From the NCBI GenBank assembly GCA_008360975.2, contig CM039182.1, positions 57,920,491 to 57,984,490 on the forward strand: a stretch of DNA of 64,000 bases. The letters are read 5' to 3'. The position numbers and the translations under genes were made by a program. This document shows, in pieces, positions 27,001 through 42,000 of the stretch (positions within the stretch are counted from its first letter, which is position 1; every line of letters begins with the position of its first letter). This stretch comes from Lichenostomus cassidix. Lineage: Eukaryota; Chordata; Aves; Passeriformes; Meliphagidae. The notes under the pieces were generated by a model. That model was not told where the DNA came from, did no database searches, and saw nothing but the letters and a program-made list of their open reading frames with translations.

Positions 27001-30000
27001 ACTGGGACTCAAGTAAATACGAAACCAAAACGCAGCCAAAAGTGCAAACAGTTGACAGGCTACAAAATTGATCTGTAGAAGACAAGCAAAACAAAGAACA
27101 GTTTTGATTCTTGGAGGAGGAGGGGGAGGATTCTCTCTCTTCTCAGAACAATTAAGAGTACAGGCAGGAAAAGGCAGGGAAAATGTGAGCTGTGAATCTT
27201 TCACTTCTCAACATTCTCACTTGTGAACTCATGTAGTAGCTTTTCTTGGCCAATGACAGAGGGGATTAAACAAGCACATGGCAACCGAAAAACAGACAAG
27301 GAAGGGCATGCTCCAGCTATCCCAGGGTACAGACGGGCTCTGGTGGTTCTCCCTGTCCTTGGAGGAAGGCTCTGCTCTGCTGCCAGCCTGGCCCAAGTGC
27401 AGGGCACATCATCCCCCTTCTCAGTCCTCTTGGTGAGAGGCAGGGGCCAGGAAGCAGCCTGGGACTGTGAAACATCACCCCAGTACCTGACTTTCCCCCA
27501 CCCCAACACGAGGGCAAAATCAGCAATCTTGATGTGATGCTGTTCACAAGCAGTGGGAACAGGGCAGCCACCTTAGCTGAATTCCTCCACTTCATGGCAT
27601 CTTCCACATAGACTTTCCAACTCACTATTTTTTGTGGTTTGAGTGCAAAGAAAACAATTTTGCTCTACCATCACGCAGACACCCAAAGGAATATGCTTCT
27701 CAAATGTTCTTTGTCTACTGCATGTGAAAACCAGTCTGGCCTCACTGCAAAGAGGTAGCAATGGCAGTGGAAGCACAAGACATGCAGAGGGCAAACAGTA
27801 CAGGACTAGAGCCTATTCTTGTCAGACACAAAGACAAACAAAAGCTTCAATGTCCTCAGAGCAAAACCGACATCATACTGCCTTCTTCAAGTCACCTTCT
27901 CTTTGACAGCCTCAGCAAAACTCCCAGAAGTCAGAGGAAAAACACATCAAAGTCAGAGTCAAAACAGAGCTCAAGAGCTGTCTCTTAACAGAGCAAATAC
28001 ACCACTGGGATACAACACCCTTAAGTCCAGCCTGGACCCTCGACAGCTGGAGGTAAATTCATTTATTTAGTCACAGCCTTTTTTTTTTTTCCTAATCATT
28101 TTTTAAAAGAAAATCACCCTGAGCTCTCCAGCAGCAAGTCATCCCACACCAAGCAAAACTAAATAGGCCGCAACATTTAAGCAATCACCTGGATTAGAGG
28201 ATTATCCAAAGCTATCAGTCCAGGACAAGATGAAATATCTCACTTGGAAATGCTCTGACATGCTGGATGTCCAGGGGTGGCTGGATTCTGCCAGGCTTCT
28301 TGTCAAACACATTTACAATGTGTTTAACAAGATACTATAGCCCCAAAGTGCTTATATTCTGGTGAACTACATCCAACATGGTGTTAGCTGGTCATGCAAA
28401 TGCTTTTATTAAAGGTTTGTTGGCTTCATTGGTGCAGTTGTTTAATTTCAGTGATGCAGGCAGTCACATAATAGAATAATGCAATAATTTAAATACTTAA
28501 TTATGCTGAATTTTAGTTCTGTGGAGCAAAGACAATATCAATTTATTTCTTGCTTGTGTAAGCAACCAGCTTGTATATCAAATAGAATCATCAAATTATA
28601 ACTGAAGCAAGTCATTCTTATTTTTAGTGCAAGATTTAAAAAGTAAAAGAACAAAATTGCACTGGTCTCACAAAACCCAGATGCTGTAGTAGAAATCCCG
28701 AATTTGTCTGTTACCACAGAGTTACATCCAGAATGCTAACACCTCACTCACACCCTTCACAGACAGAGGTACAGCAGAAATTGCTGAAGCCCCTACAGGG
28801 CTGCTCTGACTGCAGTCTTTCTTAGCAAGTTCCCAAGACTGATGGGTGTCAATTCATCAGTGACAATTCAGTGAATCTTAATCCCCCCCATCCTGCTCCC
28901 AATTAGGGTCACAGTAGCTCAACTCTGTGGCATGCAGAGTTTCTCTGATTTGGCATAAAGAAGGAAAGTGCAAAGACTCCCAGGAACTGATGTGGCTGAT
29001 TGTTTGAAAGACAATACCCCCTTCTGTGCAGCATCACTCACGGAAGATTTACAGCAGTAAAAGCCATCAAGATAAGCAGGCGTTTGCTCTTTACTTTCAT
29101 CTGGCTCTTGTATGCCCAGTTTGAGATGTCAAGGATGCTGGGATCTCAGAGGTTCACACACACAGCACAAGGGAAGTGCAAGACTCCAGAGCAGACACAC
29201 TTGTAACAGCATTTAAACAGCTGAGGCAGGTAAGGACAGTGGCAGCAGCAGCAAAAAAGTGGCAGAGACTTCATCACAAGCTAATATCCAGCAAAGGACA
29301 GATGAGCAGCCTCACAGACATGTGCTGTTGCTTGCCTTCACTATCAGTTCCTTTGAGCATGTGCTACCTGTGCCACCAGCATTAAAATCAAAATGGGTGC
29401 ACCAAAGATGCTACTATCACACCTTCATTTTGTTGTGCAAATTAACCAAGACAATTCCTTCTCTGTGCTCTTTTTGCAAGGGTTGGTGCAAACCCTCATA
29501 CCAGGAAAAAAGCAAAGTATGTCACCCTTACATTTCAATCAGTTTTCAATTTACAAGGGTTGTTTCTGCAGAGCAGCCAAACATCACAGACCCAATGCAC
29601 TCAGTAAGCAATAATCTGGCAATAGACCAGATTTGCTCTGCTTTACACAGAAATTAGAGGGACACAATAGCTTTTCATATAAATACCACCTCTATTTAGT
29701 TATTTCTATGTACCACTTGAAACACGTGCAGCATTCACATGTGTACACACAAAGGCTGACAGTTCATCTGACAGTGACTTTACTGCATTCCATTTGAAGT
29801 TAATTTTATTGTCCATTCTACATATTTAAGGCATTTAAGTAAACAGATCCTTAAGAATTAAAGAAATGTTGTGCTGCATCACAAGTGAACTAAGTCACAC
29901 TTCCCTTCCCTTTCCGAAGAGAAAAGAGTTCATACTATTCCCCTTTGGTTATTTCCACTGTTGCTAAAAACACTTTATAAACAGAAAATTGAGGGCTTCT

Positions 30001-33000
30001 GAACACTTATGAATGGTGTCCAGGCAAAAATAACATGGAAGTAAAAATTATATGCAAATTAACCCTTCTCATCATTGCAAGTCATTTGACCTATATTTTT
30101 AGCTAGTCACATGTATTCAGTGTTGCCACCAAAATTTTGCACATCTGGTTTCAACTTTGCTAGCAGAAAGGAAACACCTTTACTTTTTACAGTCACTTTC
30201 TTCCATGCCCTGGAGAGTAAAATGTAATAACATTAGGAATCAGAGCACATGATATGCTGCCAAAAGAAGACAGTATCTTCATTTTCCATGATTAAACACT
30301 GGAAGACAGAAAGGCAGGCTCATCACAGTATTCTGCAACGACATCTGGAAGACTTATATCAGAGTCACAGCCAGCTGGAGACAGCCTTGCAATGCAGAAA
30401 CAAGACACCCACACTTTCGGAGAGAGAAAAAATCTAGAACAGCTCCAGCGCAACTGAGTCGATCGTTACTGTTGTCTGGTTAATGAATCTTTAATTCTTT
30501 ATTAGTCTCAACTTTAAAAGGCTGGATGGATCCAGAGCAGGTATGAACAATGATGAAAAAGAAATAAACTCTAGTTCCTTCCTTTATTCTTTCAGATTCT
30601 GAAGTAGCAGTAAGTCAGAAGTGATGTTTAGATTGCAAATCTGAGTTTCACACAAAGCTAGCAATCAGGTCAAACCAACCCACCAAGCACCCATGATGTT
30701 GATGTAAGAATAGCCAAACACAGTGGTTTCAAGGTCCCCCTATACTATTATGCTATAATCCAAGCCCTCAAAGTACATAAAAGGTCACTTCCATCTGCTT
30801 TGAGCCTTTGCATATTCTTCCATTTTTAACAGGGTGAAACTTGGCAAGCATTGGACTCCTAGGGATTTGGAACCAACTTTTCAGTCATCTCCATCAACAG
30901 GCAGGGCCTTTTACTTAGGAAAGTCATCTCCTCAACTCCCTAACCACTCTCAGAGGAAAACCATAAAATTTTTTGCTCAGTATTTTATTTGATCCAATGG
31001 ACCATCTGCAGAGGTGGACACTTCCAAGGGCAAATGCCAGCTGACAAATCAGAAAATAAAGGTTCCAAATACCTGGAGTTAAATAGGTGCATCTAAAAAT
31101 CTCACCATTTGGAGGACATGAGCCCAATGCCAATGACACTGAATAGGAACAGTCATCACTTTTGATTCTGGGAGCAAACTGGCTCCATGGTAAAATCTGA
31201 GGGAGAAAAAAAAAATAGAAAACAAAAGTAGTGGCTCATCAAATCCCTATAACAGGAAAACCATGGAGCCATAGAAGATTTCCAAAGAGAAAGGTAAATG
31301 TGTTGCTTGGTGCACTGAAAAATTACTGAAAAATCCCACAAAACTCCTACAAGGAGAAAACAGAAAGTGCTTTTCCTAGCTAGAAATTCTTGAGATAGGA
31401 AACAGAAAATATGAGAGGAGACAAAACCTCACTATACACCTTTCAAACAAATCATTACAAAGAGTCTTGGTCACTGCTTATTGTAGTTGAAGATAGGCTA
31501 CTAATAACCCACTTCGGGAAGTTTTATTTCCCCTCATCCCATAAGCTTTCCATCTGCAAATCTCCCCATTTTAAAAAGTGGCAATATACATTTGACAGTT
31601 ACTAGATCACACTCTAGGAAGAGATAGTTAAGTACAAACACACAGTCTCTTATTTTAGTGCTTTTAACCTTTTCCTTATAGTTAAATATCAGAAGGAAAT
31701 ATCCTTCATTCTGTTTTGACCACAAAAATACTTTGTTTTTCCTCTACTACATTTTTCCTCCCTTATGCTAGCAGAAAATCTGATCTCACATTCCAAAAAT
31801 CTAGGAGGATGTAACAAATTGACCACACAGCTCTCTCCAAACTCCAAATGGTAATTTAGTCCATTACCCAAACCGGACTGTCCTCTGTAAGCAAAATTCC
31901 TATTAATGCTGTAATTCCTTCACTCTGACTATCACTACTAACAGTCACACTGCTAACTTGCCCCTTGTTGGATGACAAGGTGCTGGTGTGTTCCCAACAG
32001 CACACAATCTTTGGATAAAAACCACTCGTGTTGCAGTCACATTCACAGACAAAGGCACAAGTGTGTTAGAGCACAGCCAGTCTGCCACAATATTCCCAGC
32101 TAGCATCCAGGTCCATGTCTATGTCAGTATGTATAGCAGATCATGAAGTCAAGATATGGCAGAAGATACCTCTACTTTTATTCCAGGCCTTGCATTTACC
32201 AGCCAAATGAGAGAATAAGGGTCTAAATCTGCACTGCATTTGCTGAACAAAAGTATAAGAACAGAGGCCTCTCACGGTGGCTCAGAATAAAGATGCAGTT
32301 ACAGCTCATGGTCAAGATACTCTGTATTTGTTGTCACGTACTAAAGAGATACCTGGCACTAGTTTAGGAGACTGCTACAAGGTTTTTATCGGATAAATTA
32401 GAATTTGTCCCCTGTTCACTGGTTTACCACAGATGACCAAACAGCTGGTTTTAGTATTTGGAAAAGCATAAAGAACCTTGATAGTAGAAACTACTGACAG
32501 CAATAGCAACTCCTCAAGTTAAACCACTGTCTGTGGAGTACAACAGAGCTTATGTAGGATTTTGGAAAGGGGATGCCATAATAAAGCATTCCCCTCTGCC
32601 AGAGATCAGCCCCATCTTTCAGGATTATGTCTTTCTTGCAAAGAATAAAGCAAGAACTACAGAAATGCAGCAATTTGTTTTCCACATTTAAAAGATTATT
32701 TTGCACATATAACCAAAGACACCTGGGAAACAACATGTTTAAGTTCACTTTGTTGGAGACATTTCTACTTTGATGTTGAAAAACAGACCTGCTGTTATTA
32801 TAGCATTTCGTAACATCCAAAGTGGGATATTTAAAAGGGGCATGTTAAGAACGAGATGGAAGTCTTTAATCAGATCTCAAAGATATCTGATACTTACTGA
32901 AATTTTTCAAAATATTTTGATCTTCCAGACTATTTTTATGAACTATAAGGACAAATATTCTCTGCAGAGATCACTTAGCTCTACACAGGGAGGGGACAAG

Positions 33001-36000
33001 CACCCCTAAAAAGGAGGGCAATATCATAGAGACCATGCCAAGTTTCCCACTGCTAGAATTCTGACTTAGGCTTCCATGAAGGAAAAGGAATTGTTTAACA
33101 TCATCTGTGCAGTTCCCCTTACTGCCCATAGTGGTATTGCTTTGCACAGAACTCAGTGCACTGAGAGCCAGCACAAACAGGCATTTGTAAAGGAAGCAGA
33201 ACTGACTGTCACTTGCAGGATGTTGTATTTTCTGTTTAGAGCCAGGCACCGTGGACTACAAACAGCAGGGAACACAGAGGAGACAAATTAATTCACATTG
33301 GGGAAATACTGATTCCACTGCTGACATGTCACATCTCCAATACTATACAAAAACAATCATTTCTCTGGCTTTGTGTTGTAGGAGTGCTATGGAAGATTTT
33401 GGGGAAACAGACACAAAGGTTTGAAAATAGAATTTCTCTCATGGGAGAGACAGAGAGAGAAAAGCATATATAAATGACTAATTTAAGATTATTGTCCTCT
33501 TCAGAAGCAGCACTAAGTTGTCATAGCCTTGGCTTTTTTTTTGTGCAGTTGCATGCAGAAAATGGAGTTGGTGAAGTAGAATATACAAAACTGACAGTAT
33601 TTTGGCTTGTTGTGCTGTTTTACTGGGTAAATTCTGTTTCCCTGCTTACAGGCTCAAATATCCTTCCATGATTTAGGCTGTAAACTTGAAACAGATGTTC
33701 TTTCTGGATTACCTCGATGAAGCCACTAGCAGAATAATCACTAGCAGGACACAAAATATAGTTATAGAACAGATTAAACCCTGAGTCAGCAAAAATTTTA
33801 AAAGAAAAACATTTAAGTCAAAAGTAAGCTTGAGAAGTCAAATCTACATCATAACGCTAAGTCAGACTCGCCTACACTTACCTTTGATAAATTTAACATA
33901 TGGACCTGATCCAAAACCAGATTAAGCTCGCTGTCAACAGTTCTCACATTGAGCTGTAATGACACTGTATGTTGAACACATGTTTAAGCCATGATCATTT
34001 ATGCGCAGCAATGTTCTGCCACTACCTGTAACTCGTTAATTACAGATCTCTCAGTGAGTAATGCCAAATGATGGAATTCCCTTGTATCTAAGATAGCCAG
34101 CACTAATTCCCACCTGTAATAGAAACAGCAGTAATATCAAACAATCTGGAGCCTTTAGTCATTCAGGTGGTTCTTTTAAACCAGAATGCCTTTGGGTTAT
34201 TAGAAGATCTGTCTCATTTCTTCAGACTGCTCAGCAGTGAGGTAGCATACTAATTACAGTACCTTTAACACCAAAAAATAACTTTCAAAGAATGATTTTA
34301 CATATCTCTGTGCAGGTAGAGTATTGCACAGTATTATGTGTCAGACGTTTAAAAACAGAACTACAGCCAGCAGGTCAGAGTATATGGGATATTTTAATAA
34401 GAAAAGGAAAAGAGGAGTGAAATGTTTTATCCAAACAAGATTGACATATTAAAAAAAAAAAAATCCCAACAAATCTAACAAGCAAAGGAAAAAAAAACCC
34501 AGATATACCAGAACTACCAGACTTCCTTCCTCACAAAATAAAGAGTTACTTGGATCAAGTACATTTTTTAGGAAGGATGGCATCTTGTACCATCTACCCT
34601 CCTTGCTTATGCAAGATTCATACTGATGAAGAGGGAACAGGCTGAACTTATCACATTACTCCATCGCTCCAGCTCTTCTCACAGGCATGCTCAGAAGGCC
34701 CCATTCAAGTACATGTAATGTTAGGAGAGACTTGCTTGAGTGAAAATTAACAGAAACAGGGAAGAAAACAACTCCAGGAGAGTAAAATACAACAAAGCAG
34801 ACTCTTGAAAGCAAGTGCTGTCATTGAAGCAGCACTCCCTGCAAAGTCTTCTCTGATAGTCCCTAGAACCCTAGGAAGTTCCCAGGGCGGGGACACCACA
34901 GCACTGTTTCCCCCTCCCTTTCTAAGCCACCTAAAGGGCTCAGGCACCTATCTGGAGCTTGGATCTTTAGTTTCTGTTATCATTAAATACACCACTTCCT
35001 CACCTTTTTCTCACAAATGAATTCTTGGATAACAGATACTGTCCCCAGCTGATCTTTTCAGATCTGATGAGTGTCCCAAATCCCAAACAGTTATTTCCAC
35101 ACCGCCTCACAAGAGCACTGCTGAGACTCCACTCCCACATCACCACAGCCAAGGGATGGACAGCACAGCCACAAAAAGGAAACAGGACCAAGGCAGGTCT
35201 CATTAGACATGGTCCAGCCTGAGTTCACCAGCCTCAAGCACTAACTGCTCCTGAGATTTCAGTCCAGTTTCTACATTTGCATTCTTTAGTAAATACTTTC
35301 AAAGTAGTGGCACTTAGAATAGCATCAACACAGACCTGATTTTTCTCCCCCCCCCACATTAAAAGGTTTAGTTTTTAGAAACTTAGAACACAACACAGTA
35401 AGTCAAGCACATTTTCACTTTGTCTGTGTAACTGATAAGCACATAGTTGATTTATTCAAAACACAAAGAAGGAATACAGACAAACATTCGTCTACCTAAC
35501 CACCCTGCTAGCATGTCTTTCTGTGACTTCATTGTAAATTATCTTCCCCAAATACCAATGGGGGTTGCATGAACATAGGAATGGCAAGTTCTTTATAGCA
35601 GTGTTTCTAAAGTCCCACTTCAGAAACATGCTTAACTTTCAGGCCAGATGAAAGCCTTGAACCTGCATATATTCATCAATTTAAAAATAAAACAGTAGGC
35701 TTAAAGTGCAATCCATCACCAGAATGGGAACTGGCACATCTAAAATAACTTGCCCCATTCTTGCTGTTGCAATGTCTGTGCAATTCTATTTTCAGTTCCT
35801 TTTCTATAGAAAAATGTCAATGGTCTTTAAAAATACAAACCAATACAAACAGAGCAGTTTTGTTCACATTATCCCAGTGATATCCCAGTAAGTGCACACA
35901 ACAGAAAGAAACAAATATCAGTAAGAGGAAAAGAGTGCCAACTTGACAAGTTATTCTAAGCCAAAAGGAAAGTTGGTCTTTTTTTTTCCCCACTGTAGAA

Positions 36001-39000
36001 ACTGTCAGCACTGTGCTAAATTTAAGCACATTATCCTTGGAATTAGTGGCTTGATCAAAGACTAAACTTTTCAGACATCGCACTGGTATTATGTAATACT
36101 TTATTAGGCCCTTACACACAGAAAATCTGGAACATCCTGTATTTAAATGCTCAGTCATGCTCACAGTAACTTAAAACAAGGGCACTGTAAAATTAGTGTA
36201 TTAGGATATGCTTAAAAATTTATGCATGGACTTTGCTAGAGGAAAGGGTAAATTTTATCTGTCCTAACATTCATCTCAACACCAGAGCTAGTCCATCAAA
36301 ATTCTTTTCATTTCAATGGGGCAAAAAAGGCAGTTCTAGATTGCGATTTATCAAATCCTGAAGCATAAGTCTAAAACAGGTTCTTCTACTATAAAAGTAA
36401 TCTGGACGAATAAGTTTAGATGCAGAAATGTACACTGTAGACTAATAAACTGTATTTATACTACATGCAGTAACTTTACCAGAAGGAAAAAGAGACCCCT
36501 GGATTGTGAAACTGGACTTCATTGAGTTGTAAGAAATGAAGTTTTCAGAAATGACCCAGTTTCTTATGCTTCAGTTTTTAGTTTAACATGTAAAGACACC
36601 ATAAACAGGTATCATATTCCAGAAGCTGGTACTCTACAATAAAATAAGCCCACTTCAAGTGTCTGAAACAGAACTGGGAAAAAACGAAACAGAACTGGGA
36701 AAAACAAAACAAAACAAAACCTAAAACCAACCAAAAAAAAAAAAAGGTGCCAGTCAAAAAAGCAAACTAGCATATCTGCTGCTAGATATGTGTGGAAGAA
36801 TTTAGGGTAACAATGCTCCTACGTAATGGGTGTACTCAAACACACTTGGTCTCCTGCTTCTCCAGGTTAATGCTACACACCTCACTTGTTCCTTGCCTAA
36901 GCAGATTTCTGTCTCTGAAATACACAGTAACAGCACTTGCAGATGGAGTGAAGAACAAAGAAAATGCTTTCAGACGAGCCTAAATTCTGGGGTACATCGA
37001 CATGGAAAGGTGAATATCTGTGTTGCTCTCTCATGCTCCAACCCAGCAAAATAAAAGGTGACCATACACTTATCAATAATGCAGTCAACAGAATTTGTTG
37101 AAAGAGGTACAGAAAATATTCCCAGCTACCTTTCACAGTGAGAGGAGGACACACAAAACTTTTGGGAAACCATCAATAAGGGCCAGGGAAAATGTGCAGT
37201 GAATCTGCTGAGAATTTTCTTTTCTTTAGAGTTAATTTTCAGTCAGCTCAACTTGTGCAGGTGCACAATAGAGACGTTTTTCACATGGGAAGAAAAAGAA
37301 GCATGGCGCAAGGGCAGGAAATATAGGCGCAACCACATTTTTCTGCAGCAAACTTTAGTCAGAACCATTTAGCTGAGAAAATCATTTAGATAATTATGTT
37401 TGCAAACATAAGAGATAGTAAAACTCACTCTTTTTGCTTCCAAAAACAATGAAAACTTTTTATTCTCCAGTGGCTTGCAGAGTCACCCATTTCCACTAAG
37501 GCACTTGATTCTGCTGGCCAGCAGATTTTCTAGATAGCTATTTTCTTCATTTTTAGCCTATTGCCAAAGAGCTGTGTATGTGCTTTTTTTTGTTTTTCAG
37601 TTCAAGCACAATTGTCTTTCTTTCATTATTCCTTTGCTATTACAGTGACCATGTAAATTCAGCAAACCTCTGTTAACTGCCAGCTCCAGATACTCACTTT
37701 CACAACCACGAGATTTCACAGCCATAAAATACTGGTCCTTCCTACTGTTCTAATGTTTAAAAGTTAAATTCTTGCTCTGTGCTTTTCAATATATGAATTG
37801 TTTACCTAACTTTCATTCACATAGGCTACAGGCTTATTTTTAATCTCTTCAGAACTGTGGCAGGAAGAGAAGACACCAACAAAATGCGCACAGTGACAAT
37901 ATCCTGTTGTGGCTTTTTTTCTCCTTCCTTATTTCTACTCAGAATTTGCAGCATACTTGCTTCATGATCATTTATTTTGGATCATGAACCATGCCAAAAG
38001 AAAAGAACATAACCCCAGCTGTTTAGTTATGCCTGTTACAAGCACCTTACATCTACAGCAAATATCTCTGGAAGCTGAACTTCGGAGCATGTCTAATTTT
38101 AGGCGCTCAACTTCAGACACTATTCAAAACAAGTAACTTGGAGAAGACAAGTGCTCAGGACTTGGCACAAATCAAACATCTCAGCCACCACTAAACTAAC
38201 ATATTTGGAAATCATCAGTACCTTTCAAAAAAGTCATGCTCTGAAGGAATTTCAGAGGGTTGCCCCCTCAAATTAAACAAACAAAAACCAAAAAAAGCCC
38301 ACATTTCCTAGTTTTCAAACTTAGCAATCAAATCAAAACAAAAACTAACAGGAAAGCACACAGCATGAACAAGCGTCAGTTGTTGAATATAGAAATGCAC
38401 ACCAAAAAAAAGAGAGATACTTGGCTTTTGTTATAAATCAATTTTATTTGCACTATAATATATTTGAGGAAAAAAGATTTTATTTCCTTGCCTCATTAAA
38501 GCCTTTACATACCCCCCACTGGAGTTCCATAGTTCTATTTGCATGCAGTACAGCAGAACTTTGAGTTATAACAGTGCTATTTTCCAAAGATAACTGCAAT
38601 ATCGGGAGGAAAAAACGTTTGCTTAATCACAGTATTTTTGTATTCTTGACATGCTTATGAGTCAGCAATCGCAGAAACTAAACTTACTTTTCTTAGGCAA
38701 CAGGAATAAGTCTCAGTTTTTCCTCTTCAACAGTTAGGAAAAAAGAAGAAGAATGTTCTTACATTTTAAAATTTTACAGTGATGTTCCTATTATGCAGTG
38801 ACAGGCATCTTATTTTCCAAGACACAAAGTACAACAACAAAATTCCAAAATCTCCCAGGGAACTTTTCTCAAAATACCCTAAGAACTTGAACATAGCCAG
38901 GGAAAAGAAATTCAACAATCCTTTAAGTTGCATAAACAATTATAACTTCCCTTTTAAGCAAGCCCTTGACACATAAAGTCTAAAAAAACATGCTTTAAAA

Positions 39001-42000
39001 GAACTAGGACATTGCACGATCTGCCCAGCTGACTTACGAAATGTATTTCCACCTCTCTGTCACAAGGTTTTGTACCACTAACATCTGGATATCTCAGAGG
39101 CACTGTGACAAAGCATTTCAGGTTTGATCTTTAGCAAACTTGGCTATCTCAAAATGCACATGGTGTTTTTCCCACTACTGCTGTAGCATTAAGGTGCAGA
39201 TTCAGATTTGGGGAGCATTTCCATTTCTGATACCAGAAGACACCCAAGCAAGGAGCAGCACAGAGTTTATATGGGACAAAGGAGAGGAGACTCGAGAGCT
39301 GGAGGTGACCAGTGACCTGGGTCCCCAATGACCACCAGAAGCCTCTCCAGGGCACAAGCCATGAGTTCCACCTGTCTGCAAATAAATGAGACCACCATCT
39401 TGTAGACAGAAATTCTCCCAGTGATTGCAAAAACATGATCCTAGACACAGCAAACAGGCACACTTGCCTTTTAGGGTCTTCTAAACTGGACAGGTGCATC
39501 ACCCTTATTAGTGACTACACTCAAAAACTGAAGTGCCACTGCAAAAGAGAAAAGATAAGGCAGATACATAATCAATTTTCTCCTGATAATCATTTAAACC
39601 CCAACTCAACTCTATCTAGGCAAAAAAAAAAAAAAAAAACAGGAAGCCTGAGATATCTAGGCAACAGAGGTAATGGTGCACATAAATATGTATGACTGAT
39701 AAACAGACTACAGAGCAGAATGTCAGAACCCTATCAAAGGATGAAGGCAGACTTCACCAGACACCTGCTGGCATAGTCTGTTCAAAGAATATATGCAGAT
39801 CATGAAATTACCAAATACAACATTAAAGATATGCAGCATGAACTGAACAGAGAGGAAGGGCTCAGCATATGGACAAGAATCCCCCAGCAGTTAAAAATCA
39901 AAACAGAAAAATAAGAGGATAACCTAACAGGGAAATACATTGCAAATCATATAAGGAGCCAGTTACTTTTTTATATAAGCTAATAAATAGAAGGACAGCT
40001 GCAGCCAGGGCTGCCTGAAAGTGGGATGTTGGAGAAGTGGGCTCTGGCTGGGCTCTGGCTGATCTTCCCTGAAGAGCTCTGGTGCTTCCTGCTGTATCAT
40101 CAGCATGTAAAGAAACTAAAGTCATAAATCCAGCATCAAGTCAAGGTCTGGGAGGAGATGATGACTCTAGCAGAGCCACTCACCCATAATGGAAGTAGCC
40201 ATGCTTGGGACTGTCAGCAATGACTTGGGATCCTAAGGGCATCAGCAACACCAGAGACAGAGCTGACAGAAACCAGTGCCTGCAGAGGGGACAGGCCCTG
40301 AAAGGAGCCAGAAAAAGAACAGATACTTCCAAAAACTTTTTCTTTTTAGATAACCTTACCCCAGAAACTCATGTTCTTCATATAATGATCCGCCCTGGCT
40401 CTGGCCAAGTTCTTGGCCTTAGCAGCCTCCTGTTGAAAGTGTTTCACAGCCAGGTCTGGACTACATGAAAAGGACCTTAATTTTAATCATGGTTGAATCT
40501 GCGGCCTATCACGTTTCTCTGGTCATGAAGAAACACTAGGAGACAGAAGGGAATAAGTCCCTTCTTCCCTTGACCAGAAAGGCTGTGAACTCCCCATCCC
40601 TGGAGGTGCTCAAAGCCACCTGGAGCTTTGAGTAACATGGTCTAGTGGAAGGTTCCCTGGCATAAGGGTTGAAGCCCAATTATCTTTAAGGTCCCTTTCA
40701 ACACATTCCATTACTCTAAGGTCTTGATCTATTTCTTTTATGCTGCTCAAGTACACTTTCACCAGGATCCCACTTAAAAGCCACATTTCTAAAGCAAGCA
40801 CTACAGTTCCTTCACTTTGCTTTAGCAGGTTTAAGCAAATAAGCTTATCATGTGATTTTTTTTCTCATTTATCTAGTTCATATTTTCATTCTGGTTCATG
40901 GCAAAGAACAGCTACTGGCATCTTTTGATTGACAAAAACAACTACAATGGAACAGAAATAAAATTATGTCACCCACTTCCCTCTGGCCTGACCATTCTTT
41001 GTTCTAATCCTCATTTTATTTACTGATTAACATCAGTAGAACATCTCTGAAACTTTCTTTTTCCAAACTGCTAAGCCCATTTTCTTCTCTGCAATGTTAG
41101 GTTTGCAAATTGGGAAATAGCACCCTAGTAGAGAAGTGGTAATAAAGGTAACACAAAATTAAAATGTATTCTCTGAACAAAAAACAAACAAATGTTTCCT
41201 TTCTCAAGAGTCTATCCTATTTAACAGTGTCTCACAGCAACATGCCTACACCTTCAACATACTTTTATAAAGTAGGGAAAACCCATCCCTACTCTGAGTG
41301 CAGTGTTATTGTTGCTGTGGCAACTACAGACCACAATTTTTTGCCTTTAGAGAATTAGCATGAACACAAACATACAGACAAAGGCACAGACAGCTGTGGG
41401 TGCTAACAGTGCCTACAACTCACTGTGGATGCCTAATGCTGCCATGAAAAACTGAATTTAATTTAAAAAAATGAACATCAACTTCTCAGTCACTGACTCC
41501 AAACTGTTTGTCTGCACTTTATTTTCACCTTCATTACAGCATAGTTGGCAAAATACCCTGAGAAACTCTGCACATAACAAGTGTAAATGTCAGACTACTT
41601 AAACTCCACTTGTGAGAGAACAGAGTAATTCTAAAACTCTCTCTAAAATAGATAAATCATTGATCAGCTCCAATTTGCTGGTGTATATATTCAATATAAA
41701 CCATAGAAGTCAGGGATTTGAACCTGATTTGTGCACACAAGATAAACAGTCAATACTATACTCTTTTTAACACTACCTCGCACTGGTAACAGGAAAAATA
41801 ACTACTTTCACCAGTTTATAAGGTCATTTAAGACAGATATAAGAGTTAAAAATTAAAACTTTTCTACTCAGTGGTCCTTTAAAAAGAAAAAGAAGAGCTT
41901 TACTCAAAACCAATGCATGAGCATGAAAACAAGCATTGAAGTTATTCAAGAAACGTTGAAAGCAGGCCATCCTCAACTGATTTGGGTTTTGCCTTCCCTG

